Assembly: GCA_016718265.1 (NCBI GenBank)
Contig: JADKDZ010000005.1
Span: 1 to 64,000 of the forward strand
Source of the DNA: Uliginosibacterium sp.
GTDB taxonomy: Bacteria > Pseudomonadota > Gammaproteobacteria > Burkholderiales > Rhodocyclaceae
Reading direction: 5' to 3'
Length of the DNA stretch: 64,000 nucleotides
The position numbers and the translations under genes were made by a program. Each line of letters opens with the position of its first letter. Positions within the stretch are counted from its first letter, which is position 1. Positions 8,494 through 17,550 of the stretch are shown here, one piece after another. The notes beneath the pieces are model-generated. The model was not told the DNA's origin and did not search any database. It was given only the letters and a program-made list of their open reading frames with translations.

Positions 8494-8943
8494 GTGATCA
8501 TTACCCGCCGACTCGAATTTGATGCCGGGCACCGCATCCCCGATCACCGAAGCCTGTGCCGTCACCTGCACGGCCACCGCTACGCCATCGAAGTCACGGT
8601 CACCGGCGACATCACGCGGATGGACGGTGACCCGCGCAACGGGATGGTCGTCGACTTTGGCGAGGTCAAGGCTGTCATCAAAGACCTGATCGTGGACCAG
8701 TGGGACCACGCGTTTCTGGCCTATACCGGCGACACGGCCCTGCTCGCGCTGCTGGCGAGCATTCCGGATCACCGCACCGTCATCCTTGACCGCGTACCGA
8801 CGGCCGAGAATCTCGCACAACTGGCATTCGATATGCTGGAAGCCCCGATTGCCGCGCTCTGCAACAAGTCGCTCCAACTCAAGAACGTGCGGATTTACGA
8901 GACCCCCAACTGCTGGGCTGACGCAACGCAAACCAGCTGCTGA
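8494..8943 (+). CDS. queD: 6-carboxytetrahydropterin synthase
   Basis: 149 residues starting at a GTG (MIITRRLEFDAGHRIPDHRS), chosen because the conserved N-terminus of betaproteobacterial QueD begins there. Zinc-binding histidines are in FDAGHRI and CRHLHGHRY, with the active-site cysteine just before HLHGH; WDHAFL and VPTAENLAQ complete the active site, and YETPNCWA is the usual C-terminus. It converts dihydroneopterin triphosphate to 6-carboxytetrahydropterin, the first dedicated step to 7-deazaguanines and queuosine. The neighbouring lysC is divergent. Other queuosine genes occur at 40176, 44663, 45697 and 52022. Confidence 0.93.
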   Translation: MIITRRLEFDAGHRIPDHRSLCRHLHGHRYAIEVTVTGDITRMDGDPRNGMVVDFGEVKAVIKDLIVDQWDHAFLAYTGDTALLALLASIPDHRTVILDRVPTAENLAQLAFDMLEAPIAALCNKSLQLKNVRIYETPNCWADATQTSC

Positions 8944-8959
8944 GGCACCAGTCGCCCGT

Positions 8960-9283
8960 TCAGGCGCTGGGCAGAAAATCCACCACGCAGGCTTTCTCCA
9001 GATGCGCGTCAAGATGCTGGCGACAGAACGCCTGATGCAGCGGGTGCGGCAGATACACGTCGCGCGCCGCCGCATCGGCAAAACTCACAATAAAGCAGTG
9101 CGTGAAGCCCATGCTGAGGTTCTCCGGGCTTGAATTGACGCCCCACTCAAAGCCACGTACGAATGGCAGGGCCGCACACAAGTCCGAAAAGGCCTGCTCG
9201 ATGGCGCGCACGGTCGCAGCGGGCGTCTCATCCTTGAACTTGAACAAGACCACATGGCGATAGTTCTCGCTGCCGAGGGACAT
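8960..9283 (-). CDS. Dabb-domain (stress-responsive alpha/beta-barrel) protein
   Basis: 107 residues. It has the dimeric alpha/beta-barrel pattern YRHVVLFKFKDETPAATVRA near the N-terminus, the internal block FEWGVNSSPENLSMGFTHCF, then DAAARDVYLPHPLHQAF. Proteins of this family are small soluble dimers of mostly unknown substrate. It converges with queD and is divergent from the LacI-type regulator. Confidence 0.88.
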   Translation of the reverse strand: MSLGSENYRHVVLFKFKDETPAATVRAIEQAFSDLCAALPFVRGFEWGVNSSPENLSMGFTHCFIVSFADAAARDVYLPHPLHQAFCRQHLDAHLEKACVVDFLPSA

Positions 9284-9340
9284 TTCTCACTCCTGTAACG
9301 ATTGGCCGTTGCTTTGAAAGCGGAAGCAATCTAGCATCAC

Positions 9341-9365
9341 GTAACCGGTTTCGTAAACCGGTTTC
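9341..9365. promoter_or_regulatory. Tandem LacI-type operators upstream of the LacI-family regulator
   Basis: GTAACCGGTTTC and GTAAACCGGTTTC lie head to tail; the core AAACCGGTTT (9355-9364) is a perfect palindrome with the central CG typical of LacI-family sites. They sit 43-67 bases before the regulator ATG, suggesting autoregulation. Confidence 0.7.
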
Positions 9366-9407
9366 TCCAAGCACTTCCGCCTCAGCTTCAGGTATCGACG
9401 CAGCACC

Positions 9408-10484
9408 GTGAAACTCACCATTGCCGACATTGCCAAACAAGCAGGCGTTTCAAAGGCCACCGTATCGCGCGTGCTGAATCGGCGCGAAGACGGCGTAGGC
9501 GACGACACGCGCGCCCGCATACTGAAAATCCTCGCCGACACCGGTTTCCAGCCTTCTGCCACCGCGCGATGCCTGGCGACCGGCGAGTCCCGCTCGATCG
9601 GTCTCATCATCCCGGATATCGCCAACCCTTTCTTTGCCCTGCTGGTTCGCGGCGCAGAAGCAGTCTTGAACCAAGAGGGCTACAGCCTGTTTCTCTGCAA
9701 CGCGGGGCGCAGTGTGGCAAAGGAGAGCGACTACATCCGGGCGCTGATCGAGAAGCACGTCGACGGCGTGATCCTCAACTCGGCCGGTTCAGCGCTCGAT
9801 ACGCAGGTAGAGGCACTCGAAGCCAAGGGGATTCCGGTCGTGCTGCTTGATCGCGTCATCAAGCGGCGGGAGTCGCGTTTTGGCGTTTTCGTCGACAATC
9901 AGCACGGCGCGCGTGAAGCCGTGATGTACCTTTACTCGCGGGAAGACTGCGACTTGCTGTTCCTGAACGGCCCGGCTGAGCTCTCGCAATCGATGGAGCG
10001 GCTCGCAGGCGTGGAAGAAGCCCTACACGAATTGGGTATTCCTGCCCAACGCCTGCGCGTCATCAATAGCGATTTCACCCCGGAAGGCGGCTATCACGCG
10101 GTCAGCGCCCTGCTTGGCCTGGCGGGAAAAGGCGCGCCCCTGCCCTTCAACGCGATTTTCGCGGCCAACGATCTGATGGCAATCGGCGCAGCAAGGGCCC
10201 TGCGCCAGCGAAACATCCGCGTACCGGAAGACGTGGAACTCATCGGCTTTGATGACATCGAATTCGCCGCCATGCTGGAGCCCCCGCTCTCGACCATCGC
10301 CCAGCCTGCGCAGGAAATGGGCGCCAGCAGCGCAGAACTGCTGCTGCGGTTGATTGCCGGGCAAAAGCCACGCCAGAAGACCCTGGTGATGAGCCCGAAA
10401 CTGGTTTTACGCGGAACGACCCGCCCCCGACCCGCGTCCGCAACACAACAGACACCCCACACAGGAGCCATTCAAAATGGATAA
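9408..10484 (+). CDS. LacI-family transcriptional regulator
   Basis: 358 residues. The helix-turn-helix with hinge is at residues 3-55 (LTIADIAKQAGVSKATVSRV), followed by the periplasmic-binding-like sensor IGLIIPDIANPFFALLVRGA, ... FAANDLMAIGAARALRQ and IGFDDIEFAAMLEPPLST. The ligand is probably a sugar or sugar derivative, not identifiable from sequence. Its stop codon overlaps the start of the iron alcohol dehydrogenase gene by 8 bases, so regulator and enzyme are co-transcribed; the Gfo/Idh/MocA gene follows. Tandem AACCGGTT operators precede the gene. Confidence 0.93.
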   Translation: MKLTIADIAKQAGVSKATVSRVLNRREDGVGDDTRARILKILADTGFQPSATARCLATGESRSIGLIIPDIANPFFALLVRGAEAVLNQEGYSLFLCNAGRSVAKESDYIRALIEKHVDGVILNSAGSALDTQVEALEAKGIPVVLLDRVIKRRESRFGVFVDNQHGAREAVMYLYSREDCDLLFLNGPAELSQSMERLAGVEEALHELGIPAQRLRVINSDFTPEGGYHAVSALLGLAGKGAPLPFNAIFAANDLMAIGAARALRQRNIRVPEDVELIGFDDIEFAAMLEPPLSTIAQPAQEMGASSAELLLRLIAGQKPRQKTLVMSPKLVLRGTTRPRPASATQQTPHTGAIQNG

Positions 10485-11646
10485 CTTCGAATTCCGCAAT
10501 CCGACCAAAATCGTTTTTGGCCGTAGCACCGAGCATCAGGTCGGCGCGGAGGTTGCCCCCTACAGCCGCAAGATCCTGCTCCACTTTGGTGGCGGCAGCA
10601 TCAAGCAATCCGGCCTGTATGACCGCGTCACCGCCTCGCTGCGTGCAGCAGGTGTCGAGTGGGTCGAGTTGGGTGGCGTCAAGCCCAATCCGCGCCTCTC
10701 GCTCGTGCATGAAGGCGTCAAGCTGTGCAAGCAGCATCAGCTAGGGCTGGTCCTCGCCGTGGGCGGCGGCAGCACCATCGATTCGGCCAAGGCCATCGCA
10801 ATGGGCGCCATGATCGAAGGTGACGTGTGGGATTTCTACCTTGGCAAGGGCGCGCCACAGGCCGCGCTGCCGATCGGCACCGTGCTCACCATTCCCGCTG
10901 CGGGCTCTGAGGCCAGCACCGGCACCGTGATCACCAAGGAAGAAGGCTGGCTCAAGCGCGCCGTGAATTCGGATCTGCTTTACCCGCGCTTTTCGATCCT
11001 CAACCCCGAGCTGACCTTTACCCTGCCGCCTTTCCAGGTGGCCTGCGGGGCCGTCGATATCATGGCCCACCTGATGGAGCGCTATTTCACCAATGTGCGC
11101 GACGTGGCCTTCACCGATCGCCTGATCGAAGCCACCCTCAAGACCATCATCGCCCAAGCGCCCAAGGTGCTGGCGAATCCGCAGGATTACGATGCGCGCG
11201 CCGAATTCATGTGGGCCGGCACCATCGCCCACAATAACCTGCTCAACACCGGCCGCGTGGGCGACTGGGCCTCGCACGATATCGAGCACGAGATCAGCGG
11301 CATCTACGACGTCGCCCACGGCGCGGGCCTGGCCGTCGTCTTCCCGGCCTGGATGAAGCATGTGCTGCATCACGACCTTGATCGTTTCGTGCAATGGGCG
11401 GTACGCGTCTGGAATGTCGAGCTGGATGTGTTCAACCCTGAAGCTGTGGCGCGCGAGGGCATCGCCCGCATGGAAGCCTTCTTCCGCTCGCTGGGGATTG
11501 GCACCACCCTGGCGAGCCTGGGCATCCACGACGACCGCATCGCCGAGATGGCTGACAAGTGCACCGACGGCAATGCACGCACGGTCGGCAACTTCGTGAA
11601 ACTGGATCGCGACGCTGTCGCGGCAATCCTGCGGCTGGCACAGTAA
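10477..11646 (+). CDS. Iron-containing alcohol dehydrogenase (YqhD/BdhA type)
   Basis: 389 residues. The NAD(P)-binding GGGS motif is in VLAVGGGSTIDSAKAIA. Metal ligands fit D193/H197 in VDIMAHLMERYF and the histidines in HDIEHEISGIYDVAHGAGLA. The start MDNFEFRNPTKIVFG is typical of the butanol dehydrogenase/YqhD group, which reduces aldehydes with NADPH. It is translationally coupled to the LacI-type regulator, so it is probably induced by the regulator's sugar ligand; the physiological substrate is unknown. Confidence 0.93.
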   Translation: MDNFEFRNPTKIVFGRSTEHQVGAEVAPYSRKILLHFGGGSIKQSGLYDRVTASLRAAGVEWVELGGVKPNPRLSLVHEGVKLCKQHQLGLVLAVGGGSTIDSAKAIAMGAMIEGDVWDFYLGKGAPQAALPIGTVLTIPAAGSEASTGTVITKEEGWLKRAVNSDLLYPRFSILNPELTFTLPPFQVACGAVDIMAHLMERYFTNVRDVAFTDRLIEATLKTIIAQAPKVLANPQDYDARAEFMWAGTIAHNNLLNTGRVGDWASHDIEHEISGIYDVAHGAGLAVVFPAWMKHVLHHDLDRFVQWAVRVWNVELDVFNPEAVAREGIARMEAFFRSLGIGTTLASLGIHDDRIAEMADKCTDGNARTVGNFVKLDRDAVAAILRLAQ

Positions 11647-11714
11647 GCACCTGACAAGACGCTTCGGCGCATCCGCCTGCTTCGGCCGGATGCGCCCCCA
11701 CAACGGAGAACCTT

Positions 11715-12723
11715 ATGACCAAGCCATTACGCTGGGGCATTCTGAGCACTGCCAACATCGGTGTGCAGAAAGTCATCCCAGCCATCCAGCAAGACGCGCG
11801 CTCAATCGTCACCGCGATCTGCTCGCGCAGCCTTGACAGCGCGCGCAACGCCGCCGACAAGCTCGGCATCGAGAAAGCCTACGGCAGCTATGAAGCCTTG
11901 CTGGCCGATCCGGAGATCGACGCCATCTACAACCCGCTGCCCAACCACCTGCATGTGCCCTGGACCCTGAAGGCGCTGGCAGCCGGCAAACACGTGCTGT
12001 GCGAGAAGCCGATCGCGCTGAACACGGAAGAAGCGCAGCAGTTGATCAGGGCACGCGAGCAGAGCGGCAAGCTGGTGGCTGAAGCCTTCATGGTCCGCTT
12101 TCACCCGCAATGGCTGCGCGCACGCGAGATCGTGCGCAGCGGCGCTCGGAGAAGTGCGCGCCATCCAGACCGCGTTCTCCTACTTCAACGACAACCCGGA
12201 CAATGTGCGCAACCGTGCCGATATCGGCGGCGGCGGCCTGTATGACATTGGCTGCTATGCCGTCGCCACCGCGCGCTTCGTGCTGGACGCCGAACCGGAA
12301 AAAGTCATCGGCGCCTTCGATTTCGACCCGAACTTCGGCACCGACCGGCTCTGCAGCGGGCTCGTGCGCTTCCCCGGCAACCGCCAGCTCAGCTTCGCCT
12401 GTTCCACGCAGATGGTGCCTTACCAGCGGGTCCAGATCTTTGGCAGCAAGGGCCGGCTCGAAGTGCAGATCCCGTTCAACGCGCCGCCGGACCAGCCCGT
12501 TCGCCTGTTCATCGACACCGGCAGCGATCTTTATGGTGGCGGCATCCGGGTCGAGGAGATTCCGGCCGTGGATCAGTACACCCTGCAGGCCAACGCCTTT
12601 GCCACAGCCATCCTGGATCAGAAGCCCTGGCTCTACCCGATCGAGGACGCGATCCAGAACATGCGCGTGATCGACGCCCTGTTCCGCTCGGCCAAGACCG
12701 AGGCCTGGGAAAGCCCGTGCTAA
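11715..12723 (+). CDS. Gfo/Idh/MocA family oxidoreductase (one frame change)
   Basis: About 335 residues. The Rossmann part starts MTKPLRWGILSTANIGVQKV and includes YNPLPNHLHVPWTLKALAAG and the EKP motif (HVLCEKPIAL). The C-terminal part includes GGGLYDIGCYAVATARFVL. The frame changes near 12144 in a GCGC-rich stretch (equivalent to +1 or -2 bases): the first frame reads EIVRSGA and the second resumes EVRAIQTAFSYFNDNPDN without loss of conserved residues. Members are NAD(P)-dependent sugar or cyclitol dehydrogenases. It lies downstream of the LacI regulator and iron alcohol dehydrogenase and probably belongs to the same sugar regulon. A strong hairpin terminates it. Confidence 0.87.
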
Positions 12724-12745
12724 GCCCGCGCGCCGCGCACTGAAA

Positions 12746-12792
12746 ACACCTGCCCGGAGAGCCAATCCCCATGCGGCTCTCCGGGCAGGTGT
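12746..12792 (+). terminator. 18-bp perfect hairpin; member of a dispersed hairpin family
   Basis: Arms at 12746-12763 and 12775-12792 pair perfectly around the loop AATCCCCATGC. The inner part, GGAGAGCC-loop-GGCTCTCC, recurs at 13987, and in degenerate form at 4073 and 46826, always with a loop ending TGC. It probably terminates the upstream operon. Confidence 0.75.
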
Positions 12793-12885
12793 GCGCGCAC
12801 GCAAATTCCGCGGCTTTCTTCGTGCTGCACGCGGCCCACAGGCGCGGTATCCTTGCGCCCCGATTTGCCCTGCCTGACGCCCGCC

Positions 12886-13974
12886 ATGTCGCTGCCCGCC
12901 ATTGATCCCGCCCAGTACGATAGCCAGCTCGCGGCCAAGCTCAGCCAGTTCCAGGCAGACTTCGCCCCGTTCGATCTGCCCGAGCCGGCCGTGTTCCGCT
13001 CGGCGCCCAGCCACTTCCGGCAGCGGGCGGAATTCCGCATCTGGCACGAAGGCGAGCGCATCGATTACGCGATGTTCGATCCCGAAAATCCGCGTCGCCC
13101 GATCCTGATGGAGAACTTTCCGACTGCGGTGAGCGCCATCTGCGACATGATGCCCATCCTGCGCACGGCGGTTCAGGCCGACCCGGTGCTGCGTCACAAG
13201 CTCTATCAGGTGAATTTTCTTGCGACCCGGTCGGGGCAGATGCTCATCACCCTGATCTATCACCGCAAGCTGGAAGCGGACTGGGAAACCGCCGCACGTG
13301 CGCTGGCCGAGCAACTGCAGGTCAAGCTCATCGGGCGCAGCCTCAAGCAGAAGATCACGCTGCAGGACGACTGGCTGATCGAAAGCTTGCAGGTGGGCGA
13401 ACGCACGCTGCAGTACCAGCAGATTGAAGGCGCCTTCACGCAGCCCAATGCAGGCGTCAACCAGCACATGCTGGGCTGGGCCTGCCAGCAGGCGCAAGCC
13501 ATCGGCGACGATCTGCTCGAACTCTATTGCGGCAATGGCAATTTCACGGTGGCGCTCGCCCCGCATTTCCGCCGCGTGCTGGCTACCGAGCTGAGCAAGT
13601 CCTCAGTGAAGGCTGCCGAACACAACTTGGCCGCCAATGCCGTCGGCAACGTAACTCTGGTCCGCATGGCCAGCGAAGAGATCAGCGCTGCGCTGGCGGG
13701 CGAGCGCGCGTTCAACCGCCTGCGCGACATTGATCTCGCCGCTTACCGCTTCAGCACCCTGTTCGTCGACCCGCCGCGCGCCGGGCTCGATGAGGGCACG
13801 CTGGCGCTGGCGCGCCACTTCCCCTGCATCCTCTACATCTCCTGCAATCCGCAGACCCTGCGCGACAACGTCTCCGCCCTGCAGGATAGCCACCGGATCC
13901 AGTCCGCCGCCATATTCGACCAGTTCCCCTACACCCACCACCTTGAATGCGGGCTGCTGCTCGCAAAGCGCTAA
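12886..13974 (+). CDS. trmA: tRNA (uracil-5-)-methyltransferase
   Basis: 362 residues from the ATG at 12886 (MSLPAIDPAQYDSQLAAKLS). Conserved blocks include FRQRAEFRIWHEGERI, FTQPNAGVNQHMLGWA, the SAM-binding DDLLELYCGNGNFTVALA, FVDPPRAGLDEGT and YISCNPQTL, which holds the catalytic cysteine. The length and lack of a TRAM domain fit TrmA rather than RlmD. It makes ribothymidine-54 in tRNA. It stands alone between two hairpins. Confidence 0.95.
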   Translation: MSLPAIDPAQYDSQLAAKLSQFQADFAPFDLPEPAVFRSAPSHFRQRAEFRIWHEGERIDYAMFDPENPRRPILMENFPTAVSAICDMMPILRTAVQADPVLRHKLYQVNFLATRSGQMLITLIYHRKLEADWETAARALAEQLQVKLIGRSLKQKITLQDDWLIESLQVGERTLQYQQIEGAFTQPNAGVNQHMLGWACQQAQAIGDDLLELYCGNGNFTVALAPHFRRVLATELSKSSVKAAEHNLAANAVGNVTLVRMASEEISAALAGERAFNRLRDIDLAAYRFSTLFVDPPRAGLDEGTLALARHFPCILYISCNPQTLRDNVSALQDSHRIQSAAIFDQFPYTHHLECGLLLAKR

Positions 13975-13986
13975 GAATCACTGCCC

Positions 13987-14013
13987 GGAGAGCCAAGCTG
14001 GGTGCGGCTCTCC
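13987..14013. terminator. Hairpin between convergent genes, dispersed family copy
   Basis: GGAGAGCC (13987-13994) pairs with GGCTCTCC (14006-14013) around AAGCTGGGTGC. It lies between the trmA stop and the stop of the large minus-strand gene, so may act on both. Confidence 0.65.
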
Positions 14014-14033
14014 AAGGCATGCTGTAGCGGCGC

Positions 14034-17000
14034 TCAGCGCGTCAGGCAGCGTGTTGCGGGAATGTCGATTTCCACACGCTGGATCGCGCCGGTGTGCCCA
14101 AACAGGGCTTGGGCATCGCTGGGCGGAATCCGGTTGTCATCCAGTACACGGGCCTCGCCGGCGGCGTCAAACACGGTGATCCGCACTGCGCTGAGCGTGG
14201 CCGAGCGACGCATCACGAAGGGCACTTGATACCAGGTGAAGGCCAGCTCGCCCGCCTGGACGCCCAGCGTCTGCCACTGCTCGTTCACACCCAGATAGGT
14301 AAATACCTGGTCTGCTGACAAGAACTCGGCCGCATCCAGCAGCAGCGGGGAGACGAGGATGGCGCCGTCTTCCACGACCAGCCCCAGTTCGCCCTGGCGG
14401 GTGATGACTTCTTCCTTCACCTGCCCGGTCATGCCGGGTTGCTGCGCACCGGCGTGGCCGGGCGTGTGTGAATACGGGTCGCAGGGAAAGGCGCCATACT
14501 CGGCAGGCGTCTTGTTGAAGCTGAGCCCGTCACGCACGCGGTAGTACAAACGCCCAAGACGCGCGATCAGCGCCGCATTCTCGCCCCCGTCGTGTGCCGC
14601 GAAATAAGCCTCCTGCACGGCCAGAAGCAGCTTGGACACCATGTGCCAGTAAATGCTGCCACGGCCTTCGAAGGCAAACATGGTGCCGGAACGCCCCGTG
14701 AAGCGTTTGTGTTCAAACACGGCTTCGTACAGCGCCTCGATTTGCGCGCGGCTTGCGTCGTCGAGCCCGACCAGACTGTCGAGCACCGGCTTCATCGCCT
14801 TGGCATTGTCAAAATTCGCCGCGAATCGGTACTGCCCGTCGGCGTCCTGCAATACCAGGCGGGTATCACCCTGCGCTACCAGTTGCTTCAGGCAAGGCAA
14901 GGCCTCCATCGCAGCCGCCGGAATCCTGTTCTTCTCCAGGAAAGACGGCAGCGGCGAATCCGGGTAGAGCATGAAGCTGTGCTGATCCTCGCGATACATG
15001 TCAGAGCTGAACAGGGTGTCGAGCAGCTCGGCGGATTCCTGCGCAGAGAGCACGCCGGACGACAGCACGGCGACCTGGCCTTCCAGCATCGGGTAGAGGT
15101 GGCCGATGTCGAGTTCGCCCTCGGCGCTCAGCAGCAGGTTGTAGGCATGGTAAAGACCGTCGCTGCGACGGTTCTCGCGGATGCTCTGATCAAGCACGGC
15201 GAGTGTGGCCCCCAGCATCGCCTGGATTGCGTCACAAGCAACGTCTTGCTGCTCGGCAAGGCCGCGGGCGGCATATATCGTCTGCCGATACGCGCTGCTG
15301 CCACGCCCCAGCGCCTGGAAGAGCGCCGTGGCCGCAGCCGGTGTCCAGCGGTCCGCCTGAATGGCCTGCTGGGCATCGATCAGCGCCCGTGAGGTTTGCT
15401 GCAACCAGGCCGCCACCTGCGCGGTAACGACGAAATGCGCGTCCCCACCCCGCAACAGCGTCTGCAAGAAGGCGACGTAGCGACGCATGTAGTACAGGGT
15501 CACCATCGACAATCCGCTGCCGACCAGGGCATTGTTCGCGTCGTTCCACTCCGGCCGCTGGGCATTCATCCAGATGCCGCCACCCGGGACAAGATTGCCA
15601 AGTTTGGCAAGCAGCGGTACGAGCAGTTTCTCGGCCAGACCAACCAGATGGACCTCGTCGCCCGCGTCGAGCACGAGCTTGCCGTCCTGCCCCATGCGGG
15701 CGCAGCGCGTAGCAATCCGCGCGGCTTCATCATGGTCGAAGCTGACCGTGGACTTGCTGTCACGCAGCAGGCTGTCGAAATCGGCAATGCGGTACGGCAC
15801 ATTGGCGTAGCAGAACAGCCGCTGGTTGAGGAGGCGTCGCAGGCGCGCCGGGTAGTGCTTGTTGCACGCTTCAAGCAGGCGCAGCAGATAGTTGATCTGA
15901 TGATCGCCCCAGTAGCCGATGTTGGACCACGGATCTTCCGGATCATGCTCTTCCCAGTCGATACCGTCCTGGCTGATCCGGTAGGGGTTGTGGCCATCAA
16001 GGGTCGAGGCATTGACGAACTTGGCGATCACGTGTTCGGCATACGCGGGGTAGCTCAGCAACAAGGCTTCCCAGTTCTGGAAGATATCGCGCCAGTTGCC
16101 CTGATAAGCGAGGCGGCGCTGCCCGTTCTCGTCTTTGAGGCGAATGGCAAAGTGGTTCCACGGACGGCTCGGGTCACCGTGCCGTCGGCTGAAGACCAGG
16201 GGCAGGTATTCCATCAACAAACGGCTGAGTTGCGGATCGCCCTGCGTGCTCACCGCGACGCTGAGGTCTTCCAGCCCGATCCGTTCGGGCAGTGTCGCCA
16301 GCCAATGAGCATGTCTGGCCTGAACAAGGGGATTGCGGGTGCTCAGGTTGGCGACGAAATCGCTGCGCTCGATCGCGTACTGGCAGGGGAACACCCCCCC
16401 GCGCATGATGTTGAACAGCACGTTGGCTGTGTGATGCGTACCGACGCGTGGGTCCGCCACGCACTGAAAACCATCGGCACGGCCAAGCAGATCACGCAAC
16501 GCCGCGTGATCTTCCGCCAGCGCCGCCTGCACCTGCTGCGCCACCGCCGCCGGCGCGCGCAAGGCCTGGCGGAGCGCCACGACCTCGGCCTGTGTCTGCC
16601 CGGTGTTCACCACGATCTGCCAACGCTGACTCTCGCCGGGCGCCAGCACCAGCGAGGCCTGCAGGAAGTAGGCGGCTCTGACGCCGCGACGAATCTTGCC
16701 TTCGGGCACTAGCCGACCGGCCCGCACGGCCTGGAAATCGCTGGCTGCAATCCGGACCCGCGCAGTCGCAAGGCCCAGACTGAACGCGGTGGTCGCCACC
16801 AACGATTCCGAGGGTTCCGCCTGATCGCTGATCTGCGCGTAGAGCGCATAGGTGGCCAAGCCGCTGGCCGGATCGACCTCGTTCCACTTGTAGGCATCCA
16901 CCAGCGCACTGGAGGTTGTTTGCAAGGACCGCGGCGTCCCCGCCGGCAGCAGGTTCTGCACCCCGTCGAAGACTTCCAGCACGCGCGCGACTCCGAGGTT

Positions 17001-17450
17001 CTCAAGTCGGGCTGTCCGCACGAAGCCGAAGTCCCCCGCAGCCCCCCACGCGTAGGAGAACTTGAGTTGGAGGCTAAGATTCTCCTCCTCGAAGATCACC
17101 CGGTTTCCCAAGCTGTTCTTGTAGAGCGTCCGCCGCGTCTCGTAACGATCAGACTGCTCAAGATTGAAGGGCTCCCACTGACGCGAACCCGTCGCAGCCT
17201 CAACGGTGACAAGGGTTCGACTACCCGTATCGGCGGCGGCCAGGTGAATCAGGTCAACCGGCAAATACGGGAAGATCGCCTTCTCCGGCTGAACACGCCC
17301 GGCCGTCAGCCCTCCTGAGGACGAGAGAAACATCCACAAATCACTCGATGAAACCAGCGACATGAAAAACGGCGGCATCTGATCGACGTCAGCAATCGCG
17401 TAGTAGCGTTCGCCCTCAATCTCGACAAAACAGCCTTCGGGAGAGTTCAT
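14034..17450 (-). CDS. Large (about 1138 aa) conserved-looking protein, probable carbohydrate-active (alpha/alpha)6-type enzyme
   Basis: From the ATG at 17450 (MNSPEGCFVEIEGERYYAIA) the protein is about 1138 residues; the open frame continues to a GTG at 17522, but that would leave no room for the operator-promoter at 17530. There is no signal peptide or membrane segment. The N-terminal 300 residues look beta-rich (FAD-free; SLQLKFSYAWGAAGDFGFVR), the middle is helical with WNHFAIRLKDENGQRRLAYQ, DPEDPWSNIGYWGDHQINY and IWMNAQRPEWNDANNALVG, and the C-terminus returns to beta strands. This order resembles large glycoside phosphorylases and hydrolases with a beta-supersandwich plus helical barrel, but I cannot name a GH family or catalytic residues. 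The LacI-type operator upstream supports a role in sugar metabolism. Confidence 0.6.
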   Translation of the reverse strand: MNSPEGCFVEIEGERYYAIADVDQMPPFFMSLVSSSDLWMFLSSSGGLTAGRVQPEKAIFPYLPVDLIHLAAADTGSRTLVTVEAATGSRQWEPFNLEQSDRYETRRTLYKNSLGNRVIFEEENLSLQLKFSYAWGAAGDFGFVRTARLENLGVARVLEVFDGVQNLLPAGTPRSLQTTSSALVDAYKWNEVDPASGLATYALYAQISDQAEPSESLVATTAFSLGLATARVRIAASDFQAVRAGRLVPEGKIRRGVRAAYFLQASLVLAPGESQRWQIVVNTGQTQAEVVALRQALRAPAAVAQQVQAALAEDHAALRDLLGRADGFQCVADPRVGTHHTANVLFNIMRGGVFPCQYAIERSDFVANLSTRNPLVQARHAHWLATLPERIGLEDLSVAVSTQGDPQLSRLLMEYLPLVFSRRHGDPSRPWNHFAIRLKDENGQRRLAYQGNWRDIFQNWEALLLSYPAYAEHVIAKFVNASTLDGHNPYRISQDGIDWEEHDPEDPWSNIGYWGDHQINYLLRLLEACNKHYPARLRRLLNQRLFCYANVPYRIADFDSLLRDSKSTVSFDHDEAARIATRCARMGQDGKLVLDAGDEVHLVGLAEKLLVPLLAKLGNLVPGGGIWMNAQRPEWNDANNALVGSGLSMVTLYYMRRYVAFLQTLLRGGDAHFVVTAQVAAWLQQTSRALIDAQQAIQADRWTPAAATALFQALGRGSSAYRQTIYAARGLAEQQDVACDAIQAMLGATLAVLDQSIRENRRSDGLYHAYNLLLSAEGELDIGHLYPMLEGQVAVLSSGVLSAQESAELLDTLFSSDMYREDQHSFMLYPDSPLPSFLEKNRIPAAAMEALPCLKQLVAQGDTRLVLQDADGQYRFAANFDNAKAMKPVLDSLVGLDDASRAQIEALYEAVFEHKRFTGRSGTMFAFEGRGSIYWHMVSKLLLAVQEAYFAAHDGGENAALIARLGRLYYRVRDGLSFNKTPAEYGAFPCDPYSHTPGHAGAQQPGMTGQVKEEVITRQGELGLVVEDGAILVSPLLLDAAEFLSADQVFTYLGVNEQWQTLGVQAGELAFTWYQVPFVMRRSATLSAVRITVFDAAGEARVLDDNRIPPSDAQALFGHTGAIQRVEIDIPATRCLTR

Positions 17451-17529
17451 TTCAAAAACCTTGTTCAAGAGGAAAACAATCCGCAACAGACGGCGTTCCT
17501 GACGCGCGCCCAGCAACTCCACTCAGCAT

Positions 17530-17547
17530 AATGAAAGCGCTTTCATT
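17530..17547. promoter_or_regulatory. Perfect 18-bp LacI/PurR-type operator
   Basis: AATGAAAGCGCTTTCATT is its own reverse complement with a central CG, the standard architecture of LacI-family operators. It lies 80 bases before the chosen ATG of the large minus-strand gene. A half-degenerate second copy (GCAAGCGCTTTC) is at 17703-17714. Its sequence differs from the AACCGGTT sites at 9341, so a different LacI-family protein is probably responsible. Confidence 0.75.
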
Positions 17548-17550
17548 TCG

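Noticed and set aside
12088..13566. 492-residue minus-strand frame
   Set aside because: It spans antisense of the Gfo gene, the hairpin and trmA, with no start signal or recognisable protein.
15396..16712. 438-residue plus-strand frame
   Set aside because: It is antisense to the large minus-strand enzyme gene, whose codon use and protein motifs are convincing.
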